Positions 56,805 to 64,000 of a stretch of DNA of 64,000 nt are shown in pieces. The DNA lies in the NCBI GenBank assembly GCA_029259715.1, contig JAJDEP010000007.1, positions 62,001 through 126,000 of the forward strand, given 5' to 3'. Position 1 is the first letter of the stretch, and every line of letters begins with the position of its first letter. Under the pieces are notes generated by a model. The model saw only the letters and a program-made list of their open reading frames with translations, was not told the DNA's origin and searched no databases. Position numbers and translations under genes: made by a program. The DNA is from Planctomycetota bacterium. Its GTDB lineage: Bacteria > Planctomycetota > B15-G4.

Positions 56805-57665
56805 CTAGCCCTTGTCGGGCGTGTCGAGGTAGGCCAGCGTCGCGCCCACGATGCCGAGCGGTGCGAGCGGCGGCAGCAGGTTGATGGGCAGGCCGACACC
56901 GACCAGGTGGGCCATGTGCCGGCGGCCCCAGCGGATGCGCTCGCCGGCCGTGTAGCGCTTGCGGGCCAGGGGCACGTCGACCATGGCGTAGCCGGTGAAG
57001 AAGAAGCCGGCCAGCACGAAGAACGGCGCCCCGATGGCGGTGAAGCTGAGCAGGAACAGGATGCCGAGTACGACGATCTGGCGCGCGGCGAGGATCAGGG
57101 CCGCGCCCACCGAGCGCCACTGGTCGCTGATGAACTTCGACCAGGGCCGTGAGACCTCCGGGCGTCCGAGGCGCGTGGCCTCGGTCTTCTCCGAGAGGAT
57201 GTCGTAGAAGGGCGCATTCACGATGCCCGACAGCAAGAGCGTCACGATCAGGCAGGCCATGAACGCGACGATCTGCATCAGCACGGGAACGACGGAAGCC
57301 AAGCCCACCCGCAGCCAGTCGATCCAGGCCCACCATTCGGTGGTCATCTCCGGCACCAGGGCGTCGATGTAACCGCGGCTCCACAGGAAGGCGGAGAAGA
57401 AGATGCCGGCGTTCAGGATCAGCGGCACGAAGATCCAGCTCCACAGCCGCGGGTTCCGGTTGAGGAAGCGCAGGCCGGCGAACACCGCGCCCAGTCCGGC
57501 GACGGGCCCGGGGCCGCGCGGGCGTTCGGCGGGAGCATCGCCCTCGTCGCAGCGCTCACAGGGCTGGGCCGGTTGGCCCGGCTCGGGGAGGTGCCCGCAG
57601 GCCCAGCAGCGCCGGGTGATAGGGACGGGGGGTGCGGGCGCGACGCCCGGGTCGGCGGCGTTCAT
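56805..57665 (-). CDS. EI24/CysZ-like membrane protein with N-terminal zinc ribbon
   Basis: A 286-residue protein. The N-terminus has a CxxC pair and a second CxxC (CWACGH, PCERC, residues 20-40), a small zinc ribbon. Then come about five or six membrane helices. RFLNRNPRLWSWIFVPLILN, FYDILSEKTE and PFFVLAGFFFTGYAMVD fit the EI24/CysZ family; bacterial CysZ moves sulfate. The ATG at 57665 has GGAGG 5 bases before it. The substrate is uncertain because the ribbon-EI24 fusion is not typical CysZ. Confidence 0.78.
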   Translation of the reverse strand: MNAADPGVAPAPPVPITRRCWACGHLPEPGQPAQPCERCDEGDAPAERPRGPGPVAGLGAVFAGLRFLNRNPRLWSWIFVPLILNAGIFFSAFLWSRGYIDALVPEMTTEWWAWIDWLRVGLASVVPVLMQIVAFMACLIVTLLLSGIVNAPFYDILSEKTEATRLGRPEVSRPWSKFISDQWRSVGAALILAARQIVVLGILFLLSFTAIGAPFFVLAGFFFTGYAMVDVPLARKRYTAGERIRWGRRHMAHLVGVGLPINLLPPLAPLGIVGATLAYLDTPDKG

Positions 57666-57825
57666 GGGTTCCTCCATACCATGCAAGGGATCGGCCCACG
57701 AAGGGATGGGGCTCACGGCCGTGAGCGGGCACGAGGGATGGTTGGGAACCGGGCCAGCGCTCTTTCGACCCGGTCTCGCGGCGGCGAGGGGCCCCTCCGC
57801 CCCGGAGACGCCGGGCCCACCCTCC

Positions 57826-57834
57826 TGGTAGGAT
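57826..57834 (+). promoter_or_regulatory. Extended -10 element of the acyl-CoA dehydrogenase gene
   Basis: TGGTAGGAT is an extended -10 (TGn, TAGGAT), about 65 bases before the ATG at 57899. No -35 is visible, as expected for an extended -10 site. Confidence 0.4.
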
Positions 57835-57898
57835 CTCGCGCTTGGCCCGAGGGGCCGAAGCAGCGGTTTTCCGGGCCAAAAAGAGAGCGCAGGCACCC

Positions 57899-59068
57899 AT
57901 GAGCGAATACCGGGGCGTCGATTACTACTTGCTGGACGACCTCCTCACTGAGGAGGAGCGCATGGTGCGCGACATGACCCGGGACTTCGTGTCCGAGGCG
58001 GTCATGCCGATCATCGGCGAGGCTTACGAGAACGCCGAGTTCCCGCTGCACCTCGTTCCGAAGATCGGCGAGCTGGGCATGATGGGCGCGAACCTGCCCG
58101 AGGAGTACGGCTGTGCCGGCCTCGGCCCCGTCGCCTACGGGTTGATCAACCAGGAGCTCGAGCGCGGCGACTCGGGCCTGCGCTCGTTCGTGTCGGTGCA
58201 GGGTTCCTTGGTCATGTGGCCCATCTTCGCGTACGGCACGGAAGAGCAGAAGCAGCGCTGGCTGCCGGCCATGGCCAAGGGCGAGAAGATCGGTTGCTTC
58301 GGCCTGACCGAGCCCGACCACGGCAGCAACCCCGCCGGCATGGTCACCAACGCCCGCAAGGACGGCGACGAGTGGGTCATCAACGGCGCCAAGATGTGGA
58401 TCACCAACGGCACCATCGCCGACGTCGCCGTGGTGTGGGCCCAGACCGACGAGGGCATCCAGGGCTTCCTGGTCGAGAAGGGCACGCCGGGCTTCAGCGC
58501 CCCCGAGCAGAAGCGCAAGTTCAGCCTGCGCGCGAGCGTCACGTCCGAGCTGGTGTTCGACGACGTGCGCGTGCCCGAGTCCAACCGCTTCCCCGACATC
58601 AAGGGCCTCAAGGGGCCGCTGGGCTGCCTGACCCAGGCCCGCTACGGCATCGCCTGGGGCGGCATGGGCGCGGCCATGGCCTGCTACGACGAGGCCCTCG
58701 ACTACACGCTCAACCGCGAGCAGTTCGGCAAGCCCCTCGCGGGCTTCCAGCTCGTGCAGCAGAAGCTGGCCAACATGGTCACCGAGATCACCAAGGGGCA
58801 GCTGCTCGCCTGGCGTCTCGGCAAGCTGAAGGAGGCCGGCAAGGCCCGCCCGCAGCACGTGTCGATGGCCAAGCGCAACAACGTCGGCCGGGCCCTCGAC
58901 ATCGCGCGGGTCGCCCGCGACATGCTCGGCGCCAACGGCATCACGGCCGAGTACCAGTGCATGCGCCACATGTGCAACCTCGAGTCGGTGAACACCTACG
59001 AGGGCACCTACGACATCCACACGCTCATCCTGGGTCAGGATGTCACCGGCATTCCCGCGTTCGAGTGA
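57899..59068 (+). CDS. Acyl-CoA dehydrogenase, glutaryl-CoA dehydrogenase-like
   Basis: FAD flavoprotein that oxidises an acyl-CoA at the alpha-beta bond. Substrate-loop and FAD motifs GCFGLTEPDHGSNPAGM and WITNGTIADV are present. The C-terminal signature NTYEGTYDIHTLILGQ has the catalytic Glu368 in the position used by glutaryl-CoA and isovaleryl-CoA dehydrogenases. Overall it resembles glutaryl-CoA dehydrogenase (lysine and tryptophan breakdown). The 389-residue length is normal. ATG at 57899 is chosen over an Arg-rich upstream extension. No ETF genes are nearby, so exact substrate is uncertain. Confidence 0.88.
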   Translation: MSEYRGVDYYLLDDLLTEEERMVRDMTRDFVSEAVMPIIGEAYENAEFPLHLVPKIGELGMMGANLPEEYGCAGLGPVAYGLINQELERGDSGLRSFVSVQGSLVMWPIFAYGTEEQKQRWLPAMAKGEKIGCFGLTEPDHGSNPAGMVTNARKDGDEWVINGAKMWITNGTIADVAVVWAQTDEGIQGFLVEKGTPGFSAPEQKRKFSLRASVTSELVFDDVRVPESNRFPDIKGLKGPLGCLTQARYGIAWGGMGAAMACYDEALDYTLNREQFGKPLAGFQLVQQKLANMVTEITKGQLLAWRLGKLKEAGKARPQHVSMAKRNNVGRALDIARVARDMLGANGITAEYQCMRHMCNLESVNTYEGTYDIHTLILGQDVTGIPAFE

Positions 59069-59091
59069 CGGGCATCCGAGCGCCGCTCGGC

Positions 59092-59097
59092 TAGCAT
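59092..59097 (+). promoter_or_regulatory. -10-like element, leaderless-type, of the sulfotransferase gene
   Basis: TAGCAT, within GCTAGCAT, ends 7 bases before the ATG at 59105, the same spacing seen at 42159. This favours the second of two in-frame ATGs as the start. The first (59096) lies inside the hexamer. Confidence 0.38.
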
Positions 59098-59104
59098 GGG
59101 CGCG

Positions 59105-60127
59105 ATGACGGAGAGCACGCACGACCCCGCGAACACGCCGGCCGACGCCGCGCCCCGGCGCGCTGGCTTCATCGTGGGCGTGCCCCGCTCGGGCACGACC
59201 ATGCTCAACGCCCTGCTCGACGGTCATCCCCAGGCGATGATCCTGCCGCAGGAGACCAAGGTCTTCGAGTGGCACGCGGCGCCCGACCCGGTCGGCAGCT
59301 TCCTCGAGATCACCGGTTACGACGAGCAGTTCGCGGACCACGGTGAGTCCGAGGGACGCGCCGAGCAGGAGGCCTTCGAGGCCGGACTGCGCCGGCGCAT
59401 CCGCGGCCCCGTCGATCACGGCGTGGCCCTGCAGGCCGTGGCGGACGCGCTGGCCGAGGTCCACCCGTGCCCCGACGCGCGCCTGTGGATCGAGAAGACC
59501 CCCAAGCACCTGCGCTCGATCCCGCTGCTGCTCGACCGCTTCGGGCACGACACGCCGGTGGTGATCGTGATGCGCGACCCCCGCGGCGTGTTCTCGAGCC
59601 AGTCCAAGCGTTGGGACCGGTCCGGCGTGCGCTCCGCCCGGCGCTTCGCCAGGCGCTGGGCGACCTCCGAGCGCATGACCATGGCCTTCGTCGACGACTA
59701 CCCGGCCGTCCTGCTCGTCCGCTACGAGGACCTCGTGCTCGACACCCGCACACAGCTGACCAGGATCCTCGAGCACTTCGGGCTCGACTGGGACGAGTGC
59801 GTCCTGCAGACCTCGCGGCTCGGCTCGAAGTTCTCGGCCCACAGCAGCTTCGGTGAGGAGGCCACCACGGTCTCCCAGGCGCCCCTCGAGCGTTGGCGTG
59901 AGCACCTCTCGACGGACGAGGTGCAGGCCATCGAGGAGCTGCTCGCACCGGACATGCGGCGCCACGGCTACGAGCCGACCGGCGACCACCACAGTGCCGG
60001 CACCTCATGGCGCCGTCGGCGCATGGAGGTGGCCATGCGCTATCGCTTGTTCAGCTCGGCGCGGCGTTGGCGTCAGGGCATGGCGCCGAGAGGCGTCGAC
60101 GGGCAACCCGCAGGAGGAGCAGCATGA
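59105..60127 (+). CDS. Sulfotransferase family protein
   Basis: Transfers sulfate from PAPS to a sugar, protein or small molecule. The 5'-phosphosulfate loop GVPRSGTTMLNALLDGHPQ lies near residues 22-40, and the 3'-phosphate motif IVMRDPRGVFSSQSKRW near 157-173. A later YEDLVLDTRTQL helix is also typical. The 340-residue length is normal. Start at 59105 is favoured by a -10-like element and 59096 is the alternative. It overlaps the next gene as ATGA, so the two are coupled. The acceptor is unknown. Confidence 0.86.
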   Translation: MTESTHDPANTPADAAPRRAGFIVGVPRSGTTMLNALLDGHPQAMILPQETKVFEWHAAPDPVGSFLEITGYDEQFADHGESEGRAEQEAFEAGLRRRIRGPVDHGVALQAVADALAEVHPCPDARLWIEKTPKHLRSIPLLLDRFGHDTPVVIVMRDPRGVFSSQSKRWDRSGVRSARRFARRWATSERMTMAFVDDYPAVLLVRYEDLVLDTRTQLTRILEHFGLDWDECVLQTSRLGSKFSAHSSFGEEATTVSQAPLERWREHLSTDEVQAIEELLAPDMRRHGYEPTGDHHSAGTSWRRRRMEVAMRYRLFSSARRWRQGMAPRGVDGQPAGGAA

Positions 60128-61539
60128 ACGACTCACGCCGGATCGCGTTCGTGGTGGTGCTCCTGGTGTTGCTGGCGGGCGTCACGCTCTGGTTGCTGGC
60201 GGACGACGACGGCCCGGTCCGCGGAGGCGGCGACGCGCCGGTCACCGCCGTCGGCGCGGTCGACGACGACTCCGGCCGCGAGGCACCGCTCGACCCACAG
60301 GGGCGAGAAGGCGCGGCGGCTCGCCCCCTCGACGTGGGCACGGACGTGGGCACGGTCGCAGACGAGATCGACGAGTGGGGCGCGCCGCCCTTCGTGCGGG
60401 GTCACCTGACGTCGAACATGAACCTCGACTTCAGCGGCATGACGGTGGTCCTCTACGACGCCGAGGGTGGCGACGTCGCCTGGGCCGACGCCCGCGCCGA
60501 CGGCGCCTTCGTGATCTTCCACGATGCTCCGCTGCGCGGCGGCTGGGGCGTGGGCACCGAAGCCGTCGACCATGACACGGGTCCAGCGCTGCTCTCCCTG
60601 CTGCCGGCCTGGTCGGGCGATCAGGCGGATCACTCCCCCGACGATCCGCCGGTCGAGTGCGAGCTGCGGGTGCGCACGGCACCCGTGGTGACCGGCCGGG
60701 TGCTCGACTTCGTCACGGGCAGCCCCGTCGAGGACGCCGAGATCTCCGTCGGCACCAACCGCACCGCCTTCCTGCTCGAGGACTCCTTCGACGAGACCGA
60801 CCTCGACGGTCGCTACAGCGTGGAAGTGACGGGCGTGCCCGGCGATGCCCTCTACGTGTCGTGCCGGGGCTGGGAGTACCAGGCCGCCGTCCAGGGCCCC
60901 TTCGACATCGGCGACGAAGACGCGCTGCGCGTCGACTTCCGCCTCGCACCGACCCACGTGGTCTCCGGCACCGTGGTGGAGGCGGGCACGGGCCGGCCCG
61001 TGTCCATGGCCTCGTTGACGCTCGGCTCGCCGCTCGTCGCTTTCGAGGACAACCACACGTGGGACTTCACCGACGACGAGGGCGCCTTCGAACTCGAGGC
61101 GGAGGACCTGCCCCTGCAAGGGGCGTGGTTGCACGTCGAAGGGCTCGATGACCTCGGCCCGGCTGTCGTGACCATGCCCGCCTTCGACAACGCGGGCCGG
61201 TCGGCGCCGTTGCGGGTGGCGCTGGGTCCGTTGCAGACGCTGCACGGTCACGTCACCGACGACAAGGGCTCGCCGGTGGCCGACGCCACGCTCCACCTGA
61301 CGTTCTTTCAAGGTTGGCTGGGCCTCGACAGTGGCATCTACGATCAGGACTTCAGCGACGCCGGGGGCGCCTTCTCCTTCGCGTTGCTCAACGTGCCGCC
61401 GGAGGTCGGACGGTTGGTGGTGCGGGCCGACGGATACCGCCCGTACAGCGGCCCGCTCACTCTCGTGGCCCAGCCGGATGGCGACGAACGGGGCTGGACG
61501 GCCGCGATCTCGCTGACCCGGCTCGTCGAAGACGACTGA
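60124..61539 (+). CDS. Membrane-anchored protein with carboxypeptidase-regulatory-like beta domains
   Basis: A 471-residue exported protein. One N-terminal helix (IAFVVVLLVLLAGVTLWLLA) anchors it. Three or so beta-sandwich units follow, seen in VTGRVLDFVTGSPVEDAEIS, VSGTVVEAGTGRPVSMASL and LHGHVTDDKGSPVADATL, each followed by a D-x-x-G-x-F-like turn. This is the CarboxypepD_reg pattern. GGAGGAG lies 5 bases before the ATG, which overlaps the sulfotransferase stop. It may be the target or partner of that enzyme, but this is inferred from coupling only. Confidence 0.75.
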   Translation: MNDSRRIAFVVVLLVLLAGVTLWLLADDDGPVRGGGDAPVTAVGAVDDDSGREAPLDPQGREGAAARPLDVGTDVGTVADEIDEWGAPPFVRGHLTSNMNLDFSGMTVVLYDAEGGDVAWADARADGAFVIFHDAPLRGGWGVGTEAVDHDTGPALLSLLPAWSGDQADHSPDDPPVECELRVRTAPVVTGRVLDFVTGSPVEDAEISVGTNRTAFLLEDSFDETDLDGRYSVEVTGVPGDALYVSCRGWEYQAAVQGPFDIGDEDALRVDFRLAPTHVVSGTVVEAGTGRPVSMASLTLGSPLVAFEDNHTWDFTDDEGAFELEAEDLPLQGAWLHVEGLDDLGPAVVTMPAFDNAGRSAPLRVALGPLQTLHGHVTDDKGSPVADATLHLTFFQGWLGLDSGIYDQDFSDAGGAFSFALLNVPPEVGRLVVRADGYRPYSGPLTLVAQPDGDERGWTAAISLTRLVEDD

Positions 61540-61585
61540 CCGCATCACCCGGTCGTGCCGCACCGCGAGGCCCTTCGAAGGTGCG

Positions 61586-61594
61586 TGATACACT
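61586..61594 (+). promoter_or_regulatory. Extended -10 element of the TGA-interrupted gene
   Basis: TGATACACT is an extended -10 (TGn, TACACT) 26 bases before the GTG at 61621, with GGAGGG between them. No -35 is visible. Confidence 0.38.
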
Positions 61595-61620
61595 CGCCCG
61601 CCTGTCCGGAGGGTCGCACC

Positions 61621-62556
61621 GTGAGAACGCTCCCGCTCTTCCTCGCCGGCCTCGCTGTCCTGCTCATGGCGGAACACGCCCGAGGCCAATGATGCCCCTC
61701 CCCGGCGCCGAGTTCGGCGCCCGCGGCCGGTTCCGGCGGTGGCAACACCGGTGGCCCGCTGAAGACCCGCGAGCGGAAGCGAGCATCCAACAGTGCGGAA
61801 GCCCTCGAAGCGCTCTTGATGCCGCGCCAGAAGTCGAGCAGCGCCGCCCTCGCCATCGAGTGGGACTACGCGGTCTACACGCCGAAGGGCGAGCGCAAGG
61901 AAAACAAGGCCAGCAAGTACAGCTTCGGTGACACCGGCGCCCTCGAGCGCCACAAGGCCTTCGAGTGGATCGCCTCGGACGACCGCCGCCCCATGCTGGT
62001 GATGCGCGAGTGCAACTGGTGCGAGGGCACCGACGACGCCTTGCTCAGCACGCGCCTCAGCAACGAGCGCACCGAGTTGATGGCCCGCTGGTTCCACATG
62101 GTCAAGCTGCCGGCCCATGTGCTCGAAGCGGGACATCCGTTCTCGAAGCTGTTCCCCGAGCGCAAGCCGCCGCACCTGTTCATCTGCCGCTTCGACGGGA
62201 GTGAGGCCGTGGAGTTGCCCGGTGACCAGTCGCAGCAGGAGCTGTGGGCGGTCATGTTCGAGGCGCTCGAGCGCGACTACGACGGCAACGCCGAGCGCTC
62301 GCTCAAGTCCCTCGCGAAGCTGCTCGACAAGTACGACGACATCGACGCCAAGGAGGCGTTGGTCGAGGCCAGGTTCGAGCAGACCATCGAGAAGCACGGC
62401 CCGCAGTCCGGCAAGCTGAAGTCCCTCCGCAAGGACCTGGGCAAGCTGGCGACGCAACGGGAGAAGCTCGACGCGGAACTGGCCGAGGCTTCCGCGCTGA
62501 CCCTGAAGGCGGCCGTCATGCCGGCCGACGGGCCGGTCGAGACGGCGGCACGCTAG
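61621..62556 (+). CDS. Exported thioredoxin-like protein interrupted by in-frame TGA at codon 24 (possible selenoprotein or broken gene)
   Basis: GGAGGG lies 7 bases before a GTG that opens a signal peptide (RTLPLFLAGLAVLLMAEHA). Codon 24 (61690-61692) is TGA. The same frame then continues for 287 codons to TAG. It first gives CPSPAPSSAPAAGSGGG, a Pro/Ala/Ser/Gly linker, then a charged stretch, then a thioredoxin-like domain with CxxC at residues 131-134 (ECNWC) and a cis-Pro-like KPPHLFICRF. The last 60 residues are charged helix. If the TGA is a real stop, the second part would start at TTG 61816 or ATG 61819 and lack export. Readthrough with selenocysteine, a nonsense mutation, or an assembly error are all possible. 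Confidence 0.62.
61704..61721 (+). promoter_or_regulatory. SECIS-like hairpin downstream of the TGA
   Basis: GGCGCCG (61704-61710), loop AGTT and CGGCGCC (61715-61721) form a perfect 7-bp hairpin. The loop begins 18 bases after the TGA and has G at its second position, compatible with my recollection of bacterial SECIS geometry. In GC-rich DNA such hairpins also arise by chance, so this is only suggestive. Confidence 0.3.
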
Positions 62557-62585
62557 GCCGGTTGCTCGGCGGGGTGCCGTCGGCG

Positions 62586-63836
62586 ATGGATCGGACGTTG
62601 CAGCAGCCATCGCAGCAGCCGTCGCGTCGGGTGCCCGCCCTACGGGCCGTCGCAGCGCGGACGCTGCTGGCCGGTTGCCTGGCCGTGGCGCTGGTGTCGG
62701 CGGCCCGGCCCGTCGACGACGAGGTCGATCCCTACAGCAAGGGCGACCCGGAGCTGCTGGCCGCGGCGGGCTACCTGTCACTGGGCCCGTTCCCCTGGGC
62801 CGATGGCGTCGACACCGAGGACGTCGACGCGATCCTGGGCGACGTGACCATGCGCTGGGTCGAGACGCCGCACTTCCGCATCGGCTCATCGCTGCCGGCC
62901 TATCGCGTGCCCAACGCCGAGAAGGACGGCGTGCGCGAGGAGCTCAAGGCGCTCAAGCAACTCCTCCCGAAGGTGAACGTGCGCACCAAGCGCCTCGATC
63001 CCTGGCTGCGCCTGCACCTCTACGCGCTGCGCCTCGAGCGGCTTCACGCCGAGCTCTGCGAGCTGCTCGGTGTCGACGATGACGACTTCGTCCCCGCCAC
63101 CGAGGGCGGCAAGTACATGGGGGAGGGGCCGTGCCTGGGCATGCCCGGCAAACCCACGGTGCTGCTGTTCGAGAAGTCCTCGAGCCTCGGCCGCTACCGC
63201 GTCCGCTTCACCGATCAGACCGTCGATGCCGCCGTGCGCCGCTTGTTCTACGACCCGCCGAGTATGACCTTCGCCACGTCCATCGAGACCGGCAAGGGCC
63301 TGTTCGACGAGGACGTGTCGCTGCACTGTCACGTGGTGTTCAACGTCACGCACAACCTGGTCAACTCGTTCAAGTACTTCGCCTACAAGTTGCCGGTCTG
63401 GGTGCCCGAGGGCATTTCCCACTGGTTTCGCAGGCGTGTCGATCCGGTGTGGAACCAGTTCACGGCGGTGAAGGACAACGACGGGCCGGGCAAGGCGGAG
63501 CAGGACTGGGCGGTGCGCGTGCGCGCCCGCGTGGGGCACGAGTACTTCCCCGCCGCCGAAGAGCTGATGAACTGGATGGACTACGACGACCTGAGCGTCG
63601 TCGACCACATGATGATCTGGTCGCGCATCGACTTCCTCATCGACCAGGGGCCCGACCGTTTCGCCCGTTTCATGGACGTCCTCAAGGATCACCCGGGGAC
63701 GGTGGACGGACTCTTCTCGGTGGAGCAGGTCCAGGCGCGGCAGGTGCAGGCCCTGGGCGCGGCCTATCAGCTCGAGCCCGACGTCTTCGACGTCCAATGG
63801 GCCGCGTGGGTCGAGGCGACCTACCCGAAGAAGTGA
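62586..63836 (+). CDS. Exported gluzincin-like protein with degenerate metal site
   Basis: A 416-residue exported or anchored protein (AARTLLAGCLAVALVSAA, residues about 21-38). The late segment LPVWVPEGISHWFRR resembles the LPxWlxEGlA motif of MA-family metalloproteases, with Glu275 as the third zinc ligand. About 20 residues upstream, where HExxH is expected, the sequence is HNLVN (residues 256-260). The Glu and second His are both lost, so it is probably not an active protease. The rest is unassigned. ATG at 62586 is used; GTG five codons upstream is possible. Confidence 0.65.
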   Translation: MDRTLQQPSQQPSRRVPALRAVAARTLLAGCLAVALVSAARPVDDEVDPYSKGDPELLAAAGYLSLGPFPWADGVDTEDVDAILGDVTMRWVETPHFRIGSSLPAYRVPNAEKDGVREELKALKQLLPKVNVRTKRLDPWLRLHLYALRLERLHAELCELLGVDDDDFVPATEGGKYMGEGPCLGMPGKPTVLLFEKSSSLGRYRVRFTDQTVDAAVRRLFYDPPSMTFATSIETGKGLFDEDVSLHCHVVFNVTHNLVNSFKYFAYKLPVWVPEGISHWFRRRVDPVWNQFTAVKDNDGPGKAEQDWAVRVRARVGHEYFPAAEELMNWMDYDDLSVVDHMMIWSRIDFLIDQGPDRFARFMDVLKDHPGTVDGLFSVEQVQARQVQALGAAYQLEPDVFDVQWAAWVEATYPKK

Positions 63837-63850
63837 CGCCCGCCCGGTCG

Positions 63851-63870
63851 GCCCGCCCGAATCAGCGGGC
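63851..63870. terminator. Weak hairpin between convergent genes
   Basis: GCCCGC (63851-63856) pairs with GCGGGC (63865-63870) across an 8-base loop that contains the stop codon of the minus-strand gene. No T-run is present, so the call is weak. Confidence 0.22.
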
Positions 63871-64000
63871 GGCGAGCTCCTCGAACACGGCCAGGTGGTC
63901 GCGGGCGCAGCGCTCCCAGGTGAAGGCGTCCCGCACGCGTTCCGGTCCGCGCCGGGACAAGCTCGCGCGCAGGGTCGCGTCGTCGGCCATGCGCCGCAGC
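63862..64000 (-). CDS. Glycosyltransferase C-terminus (partial)
   Basis: The last 46 codons of a minus-strand gene that continues beyond the window. The ending LRRMADDATLRASLSRRG, then FTWERCARDHLAVFEELAAR and stop, is the usual final helix pair of GT4-family (GT-B fold) glycosyltransferases, where a F(S/T)WE motif precedes the closing helix. The donor and acceptor are unknown. It converges on the preceding gene. Confidence 0.65.
   Translation of the reverse strand, partial: LRRMADDATLRASLSRRGPERVRDAFTWERCARDHLAVFEELAAR

Noticed and set aside
61314-61931. A 205-codon frame overlapping the TGA-interrupted gene
   Set aside because: It starts inside the preceding gene in another frame and is Arg-rich shadow sequence. 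The signal-peptide frame explains the region better.

Overview
The window is gene-dense, GC-rich bacterial chromosome with no insertion sequence, integrase, phage gene or CRISPR array. It opens with dnaN, a DciA-like DUF721 gene and gyrB, an arrangement usual beside dnaA and the replication origin, so it probably begins just downstream of oriC. The cell is Gram-negative with LPS: it has Kdo synthesis genes (kdsC, kdsD) and LPS transport genes (LptC/LptA-like, LptD). It also carries the McsA-McsB-ClpC arginine-phosphorylation and protein quality-control genes, a signal peptidase I with a very large insert, and three ECF sigma factor operons with partner genes. This mixture fits Planctomycetota best. 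That assignment is inferred from gene content and was not tested by phylogeny.

Layout. 0-4 kb: replication and topology genes on the plus strand. 4-11 kb: a minus-strand envelope operon read kdsD, kdsC, a giant LptC/LptA-repeat protein, LptD-like, TatA-like. 11-17 kb: plus-strand site-2 protease, scpA, thioredoxin, fmt, rsmB and a TIM-barrel gene. 17-19 kb: minus-strand LeuA-like enzyme and an unrecognised helical protein. 19-27 kb: mgtE, signal peptidase I, a first ECF sigma operon, dapF and a membrane protein with a spermidine-synthase-like domain. 27-29 kb: a minus-strand sigma/anti-sigma pair. 29-33 kb: gyrA and ribBA. 33-38 kb: a sigma/anti-sigma/sensor-like triplet, a PilM-PilN fusion with a PilO-like partner, and a receiver-domain protein. 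38-42 kb: minus-strand carB and nnrD. 42-50 kb: a bifunctional-nuclease gene, two tRNA-Ser genes, a PEGA protein, murD, mcsA, mcsB, clpC and a YdjY-like gene. 50-56 kb: a CBS protein with a histone-like tail and a molybdopterin oxidoreductase with its FeS-NrfD partner. 56-64 kb: a TPR-like protein, an EI24 membrane protein, an acyl-CoA dehydrogenase, a sulfotransferase, secreted or periplasmic proteins and the end of a glycosyltransferase.

Many neighbours overlap by four bases (ATGA, GTGA or TTGA), which points to tight translational coupling. Several operon heads carry an isolated -10-like TAnnnT hexamer, often within GCTAGNNT. In two cases it lies exactly seven bases before an ATG, suggesting leaderless transcripts.

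The most unusual locus is 61621-62556. A strong ribosome binding site and signal peptide run in frame, through a single TGA, into a Pro/Ala/Ser/Gly-rich linker and a CxxC thioredoxin-like domain. A perfect hairpin follows the TGA at a spacing compatible with a bacterial SECIS. It could be a selenoprotein, a nonsense mutation or a sequencing error.
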